Notes: generated by a model from the sequence alone, not told the origin. A DNA stretch of 64,000 nt from Corallococcus caeni (GCF_036245865.1 NZ_BTTW01000004.1:62001-126000), one strand, 5' to 3'; counted from the stretch's first letter, positions 34,201 to 42,398 are shown. Made by a program: numbers and translations.

Positions 34201-34805
34201 TCCTGCGCGGCGGCGTGATGCACGCGCGCTCGGTGTTCCAGTTCTTCAAGGCGGCCAGCGACGGCGACCGCGTGCTCCTCTTCGACGGCACCACGGGCGA
34301 GCCGGTGACGTCCTTCGACTTCCCCCGGCAGGACAAGGACAACGGCCTGTGCCTGGCGGACTACGTGCGGCCGCTGCAGAACGGCAAGCCCGTGGACGCG
34401 CTGTCGCTGTTCGTCACCACGGCGGGCTCGGGCATCCGCGAGCTGGCGGACGGCTTCAAGGCGAAGGGCGAGTTCCTCAAGATGCACGCGGTGCAGGCCC
34501 TGGCGCTGGAGACGGCGGAGGGCTACGCGGAGCTGCTGCACACGCAGCTGCGCAGCATGTGGGGCTTCCCGGACCGGGCGGACATGACGATGCTGGAGCG
34601 CTTCCGCGCGGAGTACACCGGCAAGCGCTACTCGTTCGGCTACCCGGCGTGCCCCCGGCTGGAGGACCAGACGAAGCTGTTCGCCGCGCTCAAGCCGGAG
34701 GAGATCGGCGTGCAGCTCACCGACGGCTGCATGATGGAGCCCGAGGCAAGCGTGTCCGCCATCGTCTTCCACCACCCGAACGCGACGTATTTCTCGGTGA
34801 CTTGA
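31290..34805 (+). CDS. metH: Cobalamin-dependent methionine synthase MetH
   Basis: 1171 residues, full length for the family. Domains in order are homocysteine-binding (ILVLDGAMGT at about 30; GGCCGTHAGH zinc site near 310), pterin-binding (IIVGERTNVIGSKKF), the cobalamin cap and B12-binding domain with DVHDIGKN (His near 739, lower axial ligand), and the AdoMet activation domain ending in RAEYTGKRYSFGYPACP. It transfers the methyl group of methyltetrahydrofolate to homocysteine. It is coupled by overlap to the ArsR-methyltransferase gene upstream. No cobalamin riboswitch is seen upstream. Confidence 0.97.
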   Translation: MTSHIAHPLPLPPGEHGQRVEALKAAMRERILVLDGAMGTLLQNHQLVAADFGGAEYEGCNEHLVLTRPDVIEGIHAKYFAAGADVTETDSFGGTPVVLAEFDLGHKAHEINVAASRLALKAAKAAEAKDGRMRWVAGSIGPTTKAISVTGGITFEELVDNFAVQAEALAVGGSDYLLVETAQDTRNVKAALLGIDRAFRKLGWKLPVAVSGTIEPMGTMLAGQSVESLATSLEHTDLLYLGLNCATGPDFMTDHIRSLSSMSPFPVSCVPNAGLPDENGQYLESPEMISRSLKRFCDSGWINVVGGCCGTHAGHIESLAAMVKGLKPRTEVPKPRSSLSGVDYLEVTDEQRPIIVGERTNVIGSKKFKELIVAGAFDDASEIARAQVRRAAQVIDICLANPDRDELEDMRHFLEVVVKKVRVPLMIDSTDEKVIAMALTYCQGKAIINSVNLEDGEERFEKVVPLAKAFGAALVVGCIDEVGMAVTRDRKLAVAERSYELLTQKYGMRPEDLYFDPLVFPCASGDAQYTGSGVETIEGVRLIKQRFPQCRTVLGISNVSFGLPTAGREVLNSVFLYHCVQAGLDMALVNSEKLERYPSLPEEERRLSEDLLYNRGTDPVTPFAAHFRERKPARAQVSSLPLNERLQRYIVEGTRDGLTADLDLAMKEMAPLDIINGPLMKGMDEVGRLFGANELIVAEVLQSAESMKAAVSHLEPHMSKTQAASRGKIVLATVKGDVHDIGKNLVEIILANNGFQVVNLGIKVPPEQLVLAVKEHRPDILGLSGLLVKSAHQMVATAEDLKRAGVETPILVGGAALSRNFVDRNIAPAYGGGTVAYAQDAMNGLELAKQIVEPGAHAKLRDDLAARRLKLAQEAKDRPAPAAPVRRSRSTEVPVLDAVPPAPDFARHVLTNTPLDHIWKFINPVMLYGRHLGLRTSSRALGTPAEAELAKTEEGRKALALKEAVEELKTLLRGGVMHARSVFQFFKAASDGDRVLLFDGTTGEPVTSFDFPRQDKDNGLCLADYVRPLQNGKPVDALSLFVTTAGSGIRELADGFKAKGEFLKMHAVQALALETAEGYAELLHTQLRSMWGFPDRADMTMLERFRAEYTGKRYSFGYPACPRLEDQTKLFAALKPEEIGVQLTDGCMMEPEASVSAIVFHHPNATYFSVT

Positions 34806-34860
34806 TGCGTTGGGGCCCGAAGCCCGGGCCCTGCCGCGCCGGACGGGTTAGATTGCCGCC

Positions 34861-35955
34861 ATGCCTTCGCCCACCATCCGTCGCGCCGTCCAGCTCCTGC
34901 CCGCGTGTGCCACGACGGGCATCGGCAGCCTGCCGCACACCCAGGTGGAACTGGGTCTGCAAGCCGCGCTCGCCATGGACATCCCGTTCCTGCCGCAGTT
35001 GCCGGTGGGGCACCCGTCGGAGCTGATGATCCCCGCCGCGCTGGAGGGCCTGCCGGGCCTGCGCTTCGACGAGGACGGCGTCTGCACGGTGGACGTGGAC
35101 GCGTGGAACGCCGGGCGCGCGGCCTTCGAGGCGCGGCTGGACGCGGCGCTCACCTCCGGGGACCTGGAGTCCTTCGAGCCCACCGCGGACGCGTGCCGCG
35201 CGTGGAAGCCATTCCTCTGGGAGGTGGAGCACCGCAAGCTCGCCTTCGCGAAGGCGCAGCTGTCCGGCCCCTTCACGGTGCGCTCCGTGGTGCGCACCGC
35301 GACGGGTGAGCCGGTGCTGGCGGTGCCGGGCCTGGACGCGGCGCTGTACCGGCTGGTGATGGTGCGCGCGCTGGCCATGGTGCGCGCCCTCAAGCGCACG
35401 GGCACCACGCCCCTGTTCTACCTGGACGAGCCCGGCCTCTACGCCTACGTGCGGCTGAACCCCCAGCACCTGCTGGCGCAGCAGGAGCTGCGGCTCTTGG
35501 TGGTGGCGCTGCAGCGCGAGGGCGCGCTCGTGGGCGTCCACTGCTGCGGCAACACGGACTGGGGCGTGCTGCTGGACGCGCAGGCGGATCTCGTCTCGCT
35601 GGACGTGCGGCTGTCGCTGGACGCGATGCTGGAGGAGACGGACGCGCTGAAGCGCTTCCTGGACTCCGGCGCCACGCTGAGCCTGGGCGTCATCCCCACG
35701 GACCTGGCGTCCACGTATTCGGTGGAGGAGCTGGCGGACTCGGTGGAGGCGTCGTTGAAGGCGGCGCTGCCGGGGGACATCGGCTTCTCGCGCGCGCTGT
35801 CCACGGTGCTGCTGACGCCCGCGTGCGGCCTGGCGATGCGCTCGGTGATGGACGCGGAGCGCATCCTGGAGGAGCTGAAGCAGGCGCAGCGCCGGCTGAA
35901 GCGGGCACTCGAGTCCGAGCGCCCGGCCCTCCAGGGACTGCCGCCCGCGCACTGA
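34861..35955 (+). CDS. Core-MetE-like methionine synthase family protein
   Basis: 364 residues, the size of only the catalytic half of MetE. Zinc-ligand candidates are H227 and C229 in GVHCCGN and C322 in TPACGLAM; where E. coli MetE has Glu665, this protein has Asp in VSLDVRL. The N-terminal blocks TTGIGSLPH and YLDEPGLYAY also fit the MetE/UROD-like fold. Short core MetE proteins, known from archaea and Dehalococcoides, are thought to take methyl groups from methyl-corrinoid proteins. It follows metH on the same strand after 55 bp, supporting a methyl-transfer role. Whether it is active is unknown. Confidence 0.85.
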   Translation: MPSPTIRRAVQLLPACATTGIGSLPHTQVELGLQAALAMDIPFLPQLPVGHPSELMIPAALEGLPGLRFDEDGVCTVDVDAWNAGRAAFEARLDAALTSGDLESFEPTADACRAWKPFLWEVEHRKLAFAKAQLSGPFTVRSVVRTATGEPVLAVPGLDAALYRLVMVRALAMVRALKRTGTTPLFYLDEPGLYAYVRLNPQHLLAQQELRLLVVALQREGALVGVHCCGNTDWGVLLDAQADLVSLDVRLSLDAMLEETDALKRFLDSGATLSLGVIPTDLASTYSVEELADSVEASLKAALPGDIGFSRALSTVLLTPACGLAMRSVMDAERILEELKQAQRRLKRALESERPALQGLPPAH

Positions 35956-35983
35956 AGAACGCGGGCGGCCGTAACGCGACGGA

Positions 35984-36226
35984 CTACTGGCGGCCGAGCC
36001 GCAGCTCGCGCTCGGCCTGGTGCCAGTCGTGTTCGGGGTTGCCGTGCGTGCCGCCCCGGGCCTGGAAGATTTCGTAGGCGCGGCGGGCGATCTGCTCCTG
36101 CGTGGGCGCCGCGGTCTTGCTCGTGGGCGCGCTCGCCGTGGCCGCCGGCTTCTTGTCTTCGGTCCGCTCGGGAGCGGCCTTGGGCGCGGGGTTCGGTTGC
36201 GACTTCTGCGCGTTCTGACGGGCCAT
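35984..36226 (-). CDS. Small DUF2934 domain protein
   Basis: 80 residues from the ATG at 36226. The N-terminal half is Ala/Pro/Lys-rich and disordered; the C-terminal half matches DUF2934 (IARRAYEIFQARGGTHGNPEHDW plus HQAERELRLG). DUF2934 proteins are short and of unknown function. It is convergent with the core-MetE-like gene, 28 bp away. Confidence 0.8.
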   Translation of the reverse strand: MARQNAQKSQPNPAPKAAPERTEDKKPAATASAPTSKTAAPTQEQIARRAYEIFQARGGTHGNPEHDWHQAERELRLGRQ

Positions 36227-36426
36227 GGGGCTTCCTCCTGGAAAAGGCGGCCTGAAGCTTCGGACGCGCCCCCTGCATCACGGAAGAGACCCAAGGCGTG
36301 CGGGGTTGCCGGAGCGACATCCCAGGTCGCGAAGTGTTGAGGGACCAACGGGCCATCCCGCTCGGAAAATCCATCAGCGGAATGGCCCCGGACGCATGGT
36401 CCGTGGATTGAAAGCCGCCAGACGCT

Positions 36427-37614
36427 TCAGCGCCCGGTCGCCTTCCTGGCGACGCGGCCGGGAGCCTTCTTCGCGGGCACGGCCTCACCGCCCATCACGC
36501 CATGCCCCAGCGCCGCGTCGAGCGCGCGCTGCATCGCGGTGCTCATGCCCAGCGCCTCCGCCTCTTGCGGCGTGCACCAGCGCAGCTCCTGGAACGCGGC
36601 GGACTTCGTGGGGCGCTTGTCGCCCGTCACGCGCAGCAGCCGCAGCGTGAGGTCGCGGTGGGTGAGCTGCCGGCGCACGCTGTCCAGCGTGCCCTCCAAC
36701 GTGAGCGTCGCGCCCAGCGTCGTGGACAGCCGCTCCGTCGCCTCCGCCTCCGGCGTGTCCTCCTCCACCTCCACGGCGGGCAGCTCCCACAGGCCGCCGA
36801 AGAGGCCCTTGTCCGCGCGGCGCGCGAAGAGGAGCGTGCCCGCGTGCGGCCACACGGCCAGCGCCAGGAACAGCTTGCGGGGCGCGGCGCGCACCTTGGC
36901 CGGCGGCAGCTCGTCCACGCGGCCCTTCTTGAACGCGATGCACCCGTCGCGCACGGGGCACAAGAGGCACAGCGGGGACTCCGGCCGGCACACCGTGGCG
37001 CCGTGCTCCATCAGCGCCTGGTTGAAGTCCCCGGGCCGCTCGCCCTTCACCAGCGCGGAGGCCAGCGCCCAGAGCGTGGCCTCGCGGTCGCGGTCGCCGG
37101 GCAGCCCCTCCACCTCGAAGAGGCGCGACAGCACGCGCGCCACGTTGCCGTCCACGATGGGCGCCTCCTCCCCGAACGCGATGGAGGCCACGGCCCCCGC
37201 GGTGTAGCGCCCGAAGCCGGGCAGGGTGAGCAGCTCCTCCGCCGTGGAGGGCAGCTTCCCGCCGAAGCGCTCCACCACCTCCTGCGCCGCGCGGTGCAGG
37301 TTGCGCGCGCGTGAGTAGTAGCCCAGCCCCTTCCACCCGGAGAGCACGTCGTCCAGGGGCGCGGAGGCCAGGGCCTTCACCGTGGGAAAGCGCGCGAGGA
37401 AACGCTCCCAGTACGGGATGACCGTGGACACCTGCGTCTGCTGGAGCATGACCTCGCTGAGCCAGATGGCGTACGGGTCGCGGGTGCGGCGCCAGGGCAG
37501 GTCGCGCTTGTTCCGGTCGTACCAGGAGAGCAGCGGGCCATGCAGGCCCGCGTGGCGTTCAGGGGAGACGGGGGCGGGGAGGGTCCCGGAATCGGTGCGC
37601 TTGCGTGGGCTCAT
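36427..37614 (-). CDS. mutY: A/G-specific adenine glycosylase MutY
   Basis: 395 residues from the ATG at 37614. The catalytic region WLSEVMLQQTQV (Glu near 54), the helix-hairpin-helix LPGFGRYTAGAVASIAFG (about 131-148), the catalytic Asp of APIVDGNV (near 155) and the [4Fe-4S] cluster cysteines in the pattern C-x6-C-x2-C-x5-C (about 210-226) are all present. A C-terminal NUDIX-like domain with GLFGGLWELPAVEVEEDTPE completes it. It removes adenine mispaired with 8-oxoguanine. A basic Lys/Arg/Ala tail of 20 residues ends the protein. Divergent from the nuclease-like gene at 37745. Confidence 0.96.
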   Translation of the reverse strand: MSPRKRTDSGTLPAPVSPERHAGLHGPLLSWYDRNKRDLPWRRTRDPYAIWLSEVMLQQTQVSTVIPYWERFLARFPTVKALASAPLDDVLSGWKGLGYYSRARNLHRAAQEVVERFGGKLPSTAEELLTLPGFGRYTAGAVASIAFGEEAPIVDGNVARVLSRLFEVEGLPGDRDREATLWALASALVKGERPGDFNQALMEHGATVCRPESPLCLLCPVRDGCIAFKKGRVDELPPAKVRAAPRKLFLALAVWPHAGTLLFARRADKGLFGGLWELPAVEVEEDTPEAEATERLSTTLGATLTLEGTLDSVRRQLTHRDLTLRLLRVTGDKRPTKSAAFQELRWCTPQEAEALGMSTAMQRALDAALGHGVMGGEAVPAKKAPGRVARKATGR

Positions 37615-37744
37615 GTGATTCTTCGCGGGGGAGGCGCGGCACCATACCCGTACGGTCGGGTGCACCCGGCGTTTTTACCGACGGCAGGGGGCGGTTGTCC
37701 GGCCGGCCGTCCCCCTTCTGGCGGGACGGGCGATCGTCTATAGG

Positions 37745-38722
37745 ATGCCCGCGTCCATGGCCCGCCCACCCATCACCAACGACTTCTCCTGGTCCAAGAG
37801 CCGCCACGAGAAGTTCTCCGAATGCCTCCGGGCCTACTACCTCTACTACTACCGCTCCTGGGGCGGCTGGGAGGCGGAGGCGGCCCGGGACGTGCGCGAG
37901 CTCTACGTCCTCAAGAAGCTGCACAACCGCTACACCTGGGCGGGCAGCATCGTGCACGAGGCCCTCAAGGACGTGCTGCTGGACTGGCGCGCCGGCCGTG
38001 AGGTGGACCCCGCGAAGGTGGAGGCGCGCACGCACCGGCTGATGCAGGACGACTTCCGGCACTCGCGCTCCAAGGCGTACTGGACGACGAAGTACCGCAA
38101 GCCCTTCACCGGCCTCGCGGAGCACGAGTACGGCGAGGAAATCCCCAACGAGGCCTGGAAGCAGAACTTCGAAACGGTGCGCTCCGCGCTCGCGTGGTTC
38201 TTCCAGTCGCGCTGGCCCACCATCGCCAAGGGGCTCAAGCCCGCGCAGTGGCTGGAGGTGGACGCGGGCTTCGACTTCGCCCACTTCGTCCTGGACGGGG
38301 TGAAGACCTTCGCCATCCCGGACTTCGCCTACGTGGACGCGGAGGGCTCCGTCGTGGTGGTGGACTGGAAGACGGGCCGCTCGCGCGAGGGCTACGACGA
38401 GCAGGTGCTGGGCTACGCGCTCTACATCGCGCAGCGCTACCGCTATCCGCTGGAGAAGGTGCGCGCGTCGCTGGTGTACCTCAACGAGGGGCTGGAGCAC
38501 GACGTGACGGTGGACCCGTCCGCCATGGACTCGTTCCGTCAGCACTTCGCCCGGAGCGTGGAGGGGATGCGCGCGCTGTTGAAGGACGCCGCCACCAACA
38601 CGCCGAAGGAGGCGGAGGCCTTCCCGCAGACGGGCAACCTGGACGCCTGCGCCCGCTGCGTCTTCCGCCGCCCATGCGGCCGGGAGCCCGCGGTGACGCA
38701 GGCCCGGCCCCGCGTGGCTTGA
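37745..38722 (+). CDS. PD-(D/E)XK nuclease superfamily protein, Cas4/AddB-like
   Basis: 325 residues from the ATG at 37745 (a second ATG at 37757 is possible). The nuclease core shows the Asp of AIPDFAYVDAEG, the DxK of VVDWKTG and a QxxxY-like QVLGYALY. An N-terminal Cys (KFSECLRAYY) and three clustered C-terminal cysteines (DACARCVFRRPCG) match the split four-cysteine iron-sulfur motif of Cas4/AddB/Dna2-type nucleases. It therefore probably binds a [4Fe-4S] cluster. There is no CRISPR array or AddA helicase beside it, so the partner is unknown. Confidence 0.85.
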   Translation: MPASMARPPITNDFSWSKSRHEKFSECLRAYYLYYYRSWGGWEAEAARDVRELYVLKKLHNRYTWAGSIVHEALKDVLLDWRAGREVDPAKVEARTHRLMQDDFRHSRSKAYWTTKYRKPFTGLAEHEYGEEIPNEAWKQNFETVRSALAWFFQSRWPTIAKGLKPAQWLEVDAGFDFAHFVLDGVKTFAIPDFAYVDAEGSVVVVDWKTGRSREGYDEQVLGYALYIAQRYRYPLEKVRASLVYLNEGLEHDVTVDPSAMDSFRQHFARSVEGMRALLKDAATNTPKEAEAFPQTGNLDACARCVFRRPCGREPAVTQARPRVA

Positions 38723-38726
38723 AGCG

Positions 38727-39626
38727 CTACCGCGCCGACGCCAGCCGGCGCACCACCACGCCCGCGGCGTTCATGCCGAACGCGGAGGTGACGAAGGCCA
38801 CGCTGCCGTCAATCTGCGTGCGGTGGTCGCAGGTGTGGAACTCGTTGTCCTGCGGGCAGACGCACAGGAAGCCGTCGGTCGCGTCGTCGTAGTTGAGCGG
38901 CACCGGCTGGCGGCGCGTCTCGATGGAGTACACGGCGGTGATGCCCGTGTGGCGCTCCGTCTCCACGCCGTACTTGCGCTTGAGCAGCTTGCGGATGTCC
39001 TTGGCGAACGGATCCATGTGCGTCTCGCTCAGGTCCTCCACGCGGATGGCCGTGGGGTCCAGACGTCCCGCCGCGCCCATGGAGCTGACCACCGGCACGC
39101 CCAGCGTCACGCACCGGTGGAGCAGGTGCAGCTTCGCCTTCACGTTGTCGATGGCGTCCACCACGAAGTCGTACTTCCCCGCGGGCAGCAGCGTCTCCGC
39201 CAGCTCCTCGCGGTAGAACTCGCGCAGCGCCTCCACCTTCGCCTGCGGGTTGATGTCCTGGCAGCGCTGCGCCATCAGCTCCGCCTTGGACTTGCCCACC
39301 GCCTTCACCGTCGCGTGCAGCTGGCGGTTGGTGTTGGTGACGCACACGTCGTCGTGGTCCACCAGCGTCAGCCGGCCCACGCCGCTGCGCACCAGGCCCT
39401 CCGCCGTGAAGCTGCCCACGCCGCCCAGGCCGAACACCACCACGTGCGCGTTGGCCAGCCGCTCCATGGCGTTGTCGCCCAGGAGGCGCGCCGTGCGGTC
39501 GAAGCGGCGCGACAGCTTGAAGGGCTTCGCGAGCGACGGCGACTCGACGACGGCGTTCGAAGCGGCCGGGGAGGCGAGGGGCGCCTCGGGCTCGGCGGCG
39601 GGGGTGGGGGCGGGCTGCGGGTTCAT
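38727..39626 (-). CDS. tcdA: tRNA threonylcarbamoyladenosine dehydratase (TcdA/YgdL family)
   Basis: 299 residues from the ATG at 39626, preceded by GAGGAG. The E1-like Rossmann core is VVVFGLGGVGSFTAEGLVRSG with TLVDHDDVCVTNTNRQ and VVDAIDNVKAK, matching TcdA closely. It forms the cyclic t6A hydantoin in tRNA in an ATP-dependent way. An Ala/Pro-rich 40-residue N-terminal extension precedes the core and is probably disordered. It follows tatD by 29 bp on the same strand. Confidence 0.93.
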   Translation of the reverse strand: MNPQPAPTPAAEPEAPLASPAASNAVVESPSLAKPFKLSRRFDRTARLLGDNAMERLANAHVVVFGLGGVGSFTAEGLVRSGVGRLTLVDHDDVCVTNTNRQLHATVKAVGKSKAELMAQRCQDINPQAKVEALREFYREELAETLLPAGKYDFVVDAIDNVKAKLHLLHRCVTLGVPVVSSMGAAGRLDPTAIRVEDLSETHMDPFAKDIRKLLKRKYGVETERHTGITAVYSIETRRQPVPLNYDDATDGFLCVCPQDNEFHTCDHRTQIDGSVAFVTSAFGMNAAGVVVRRLASAR

Positions 39627-39655
39627 GAAGGGCTCCTCTATCACGCGACGCTCGC

Positions 39656-40453
39656 CTACCGCGAAGGGGAGGGGAAAGCTTCCCGGAACAGACGGCGGGC
39701 ATTCTCGGTCGTCCGCTGGGCGAGCACCTCCGCCGGCTCCCCCAGCGCCTGCGCCATGCCCGCGAGGATGTGTGGCAGGTAGCCCGGCTCGGAGCGCTGC
39801 CCCCGGAAGGGCGTGGGCGCCTGGTCCGGCGAGTCCGTCTCCGCCACCAGCCGGTCCGCCGGAATCACGCGCAAGGCGTCCAGCGGCTTGCGCGCCTCCG
39901 CCCACGTCACCGGGCCCGCGAAGGAGAAGTAACAGCCCTTCTGGATGTAGAAGCGCGCCAGCTCCGCGCCGCCGCTGTAGCTGTGCATGAGGATGCCCGC
40001 CTCCGGCCAGGCTTCCGTCTTCAGGAGCTCCATCAGCGCCGGGTGCAGCCGGTGGCAGTGCATCAGCACCGGCAGCCCGTGCTTGCGCGCCAGGGCCAGG
40101 TGCCCGCGCAGCACCGCCAGCTGCCGCTCCAGCGGGGCGCCCGGGAGCGTCGGGCCATCCAGGCCGCACTCGCCCACCGCGATCGCGCCGCCCTGGCCCA
40201 GGAGCGCGTCCAGCCGCTCCAGGTGCGCGCCGTCGTCCTCCGGCCGCAGGTCCGGCAGGAACTGCGGATGGATGCCCAGCCCCACCTGGATGCGCGCGTC
40301 CCTGCGTGGCAGCTCCAGCAGCGGCTCCCACGTCTCCGGCCCCACGGCGGGGATGAGGATGCCGTGCAGGCCCGCGGCCCAGGCGCGCGTGACGACGCTG
40401 TCTCGGTCCGGGTCGAAGCGCGAGGCGTCCAGATGGCAATGCGTGTCGATCAT
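39656..40453 (-). CDS. TatD family metal-dependent hydrolase
   Basis: 265 residues from the ATG at 40453. Metal ligands fit TatD: HCH of IDTHCHLD (residues 4-6), Glu of VGECGLD, His of MHCH and MHSYSG, and Asp of AETDSPDQAP. TatD proteins are amidohydrolase-fold deoxyribonucleases or related hydrolases. It is the first gene of a tatD-tcdA pair on the minus strand and is divergent from the lipoprotein at 40577. Confidence 0.93.
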   Translation of the reverse strand: MIDTHCHLDASRFDPDRDSVVTRAWAAGLHGILIPAVGPETWEPLLELPRRDARIQVGLGIHPQFLPDLRPEDDGAHLERLDALLGQGGAIAVGECGLDGPTLPGAPLERQLAVLRGHLALARKHGLPVLMHCHRLHPALMELLKTEAWPEAGILMHSYSGGAELARFYIQKGCYFSFAGPVTWAEARKPLDALRVIPADRLVAETDSPDQAPTPFRGQRSEPGYLPHILAGMAQALGEPAEVLAQRTTENARRLFREAFPSPSR

Positions 40454-40576
40454 TGAGCACCCTTCTTCCCAGAGCCGTTCAATCACTGACAAGCCCGGAT
40501 GACAGGCCCTTCAGGGCGTCCCGTCACCCGTGAACGCGAAGCTATGACGCGCCCCCTGACTTTGGAGGCCATGAGA

Positions 40577-42049
40577 ATGACCAAGCGAGTGGTGTGGGGT
40601 GCGTTGTTCGGGGCACTGACGATGCTGGCCACGGGCTGTAGCGACGAGTGCGTCGACCAGTTCGACTGCCGTGACAAGGGCACGCCCCCGGAGGGCCAGG
40701 CGTACATCTGCAACGCGGACAACAAGTGCGAACTGCACACCCTCACGCTCCCGCCGGAAGAGGATGCGGGCACGGAGGTCGACGCGGGCACGGAGGTCGA
40801 CGCGGGCACGGAGATGGACGCCGGCACCGACGCCGGCACGGAGATGGACGCGGGCACGGAGATGGACGCCGGCACCGACGCGGGCATGAACGTGGCCAAG
40901 GGCGGCGCGTGCACCGCGTCCTCGGAATGCATGGCTGGCCTGCGCTGCGAGGCCGCCACCTGCCAGTCGCTCCTCATCGCCGTGACGGGCAACGACGGCG
41001 GCCCCCGCGCGCTGGTGACGGCCTACGACGTGCCGGGCATGACGTCGCTCAGCTCCGACGGCGGCACCAGCGCCTACCCGCGCTTCGGCCCGGGCGGCAC
41101 CCAGGTGGCCTTCGTGCAGGGGGATGTCACCGCCCCCACGGCGGAGCTCGCCGTGCGCCCCGTGCCGCTCACGGCCGCCGAGCCCACCGTGCTGACCACG
41201 GGCACGGCCGCCGGCAACGCGCGCATCCGCTACATGGAGTGGGAGCCGGGCAACCTCATCGCCTGGGTGCGCGGAAACACGGGCATCTCCACCATCGCGG
41301 CGACGGGCGGCACGCCCACGCAGGCCACCGTCAACGGCACGTTCCCGGACTGGGCGCCCAACGGCACGGACTACGCGTACAGCGCCGCGGGCACGGGCAT
41401 CCTCGTGTCCACGGGCGGCGGCGCGCCGGCTCCGCTCGCGGGCTCGCCCACGACGGGTGAGCAGCCGCACTACAACCGCGTCACCTCGCAGCTGCTGTTC
41501 CTGGCCAACCCGGACAACATGACCGTGACCTTCGGCACGGACGTCACCCCGGTGCTCCGGCTGTACTCGCTGCCGGTGACGGGCGGCGGCACGCCCACGC
41601 TGCTCGCGGACCGCACCTCGGATGCCGTCGCGGGCGGCAGCGTGGATTCGTACATCGCGAACCCGAACTGGGCACCGGACGGCAGCTGGGTGGCGTACGT
41701 GCGCGCCTACTACCTGAACATCGCCGGCGCGGCCACGCTGTGCGGCAACACCGGCACGGAGCTGTGCGGCGACAAGCCGGGCAACGCCATCTTCCTGCAG
41801 CGCGTGAACACCACCACGGGCGCGGCGGAAGGCGCCCCGATGAAGCTCGCCGACAACGCCACGCTGCCGTCGTTCTCCCCGGACGGCCAGCTCGTGGCCT
41901 ACATCCTGGGCGGTCAGCTCAACGTGCAGCCCATCGACCCGGCCACCGGCGCGGCGGCCGGCGCGCTCATCACCCACCCGAAGGACACGTACACGGTGCT
42001 GACGAGCGAGGGTGACGACTACCGCCCGCGCTGGCAGCCCCGCCAGTAA
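40577..42049 (+). CDS. Lipoprotein with DAGTE linker and beta-propeller-like domain
   Basis: 490 residues from the ATG at 40577; GGAGG at 40564-40568 is 8 bp from it but only 2 bp from an alternative ATG at 40571. The signal peptide MTKRVVWGALFGALTMLATGCS has a lipobox. A Cys-rich head (CVDQFDCRDKG) precedes a (D)AGTE(V/M) repeat linker, a second Cys cluster (CTASSECMAGLRCEAATC) and a PD40/TolB-like propeller with repeated FPDWAPNGTDYAYS, NPNWAPDGSWVAYV and LPSFSPDGQLVAYI blades. It is anchored at the membrane or cell surface; the ligand is unknown. Confidence 0.88.
   Translation: MTKRVVWGALFGALTMLATGCSDECVDQFDCRDKGTPPEGQAYICNADNKCELHTLTLPPEEDAGTEVDAGTEVDAGTEMDAGTDAGTEMDAGTEMDAGTDAGMNVAKGGACTASSECMAGLRCEAATCQSLLIAVTGNDGGPRALVTAYDVPGMTSLSSDGGTSAYPRFGPGGTQVAFVQGDVTAPTAELAVRPVPLTAAEPTVLTTGTAAGNARIRYMEWEPGNLIAWVRGNTGISTIAATGGTPTQATVNGTFPDWAPNGTDYAYSAAGTGILVSTGGGAPAPLAGSPTTGEQPHYNRVTSQLLFLANPDNMTVTFGTDVTPVLRLYSLPVTGGGTPTLLADRTSDAVAGGSVDSYIANPNWAPDGSWVAYVRAYYLNIAGAATLCGNTGTELCGDKPGNAIFLQRVNTTTGAAEGAPMKLADNATLPSFSPDGQLVAYILGGQLNVQPIDPATGAAAGALITHPKDTYTVLTSEGDDYRPRWQPRQ
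40763..40887. repeat. In-frame DAGTE(V/M)-coding repeat
   Basis: GACGCGGGCACGGAG-type units of 15-18 bp repeat about eight times, encoding (D)AGTE(V/M). All are in frame, forming a flexible acidic spacer after the lipidated Cys head. Confidence 0.8.
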
Positions 42050-42060
42050 CAGGTGTCCCA

Positions 42061-42120
42061 AGCCCCGCTCTCCGGGGCTTCCCGGCCCGTGTTCCCCGTT
42101 TCACCGGGGAGCACGGGCCG
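42061..42120 (+). terminator. Tandem terminator hairpins after the lipoprotein gene
   Basis: A 7-bp hairpin (AGCCCCG/CGGGGCT, 42061-42079) is followed by a continuous 16-bp stem (42083-42098 with 42105-42120, one G-T pair, loop TTTCAC). The sequence TCGTGTTTC follows. The pair lies right after the stop codon of the lipoprotein. Confidence 0.7.
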
Positions 42121-42398
42121 TCGTGTTTCAGTGCGAAGCGCGCGGCCCACCCCGCGCGAAGTGACGAACGCGGTCAGGGCCGGGTCCGGATGAACCCGCA
42201 CGCGGATCCGTTTCCGGGTCCAGCGGATCCAGGTTCCAGGACGACCGGAAGGGGAAGGAGGACTCCACCCGCGCTCACGCGAAACGCGGCACCTGGTGGA
42301 GGAAGGCTGACAGCCGTGTCGCGACGGTCTTGCGCGCCCGCGCGCATCCGTTGCCGGAAGCACGGCCTGGGCTTCGCGGGCCGGGACGCGGGCTGCGC
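42121..42398. other. Intergenic region with no recognised element
   Basis: Between the lipoprotein terminator and the small basic protein. High GC with several BamHI-like GGATCC words, but no promoter, RNA or coding frame that I can support. Confidence 0.5.

Noticed and set aside
30597-34775. 1392-codon minus-strand frame over metH
   Set aside because: Antisense shadow of a clear full-length metH.
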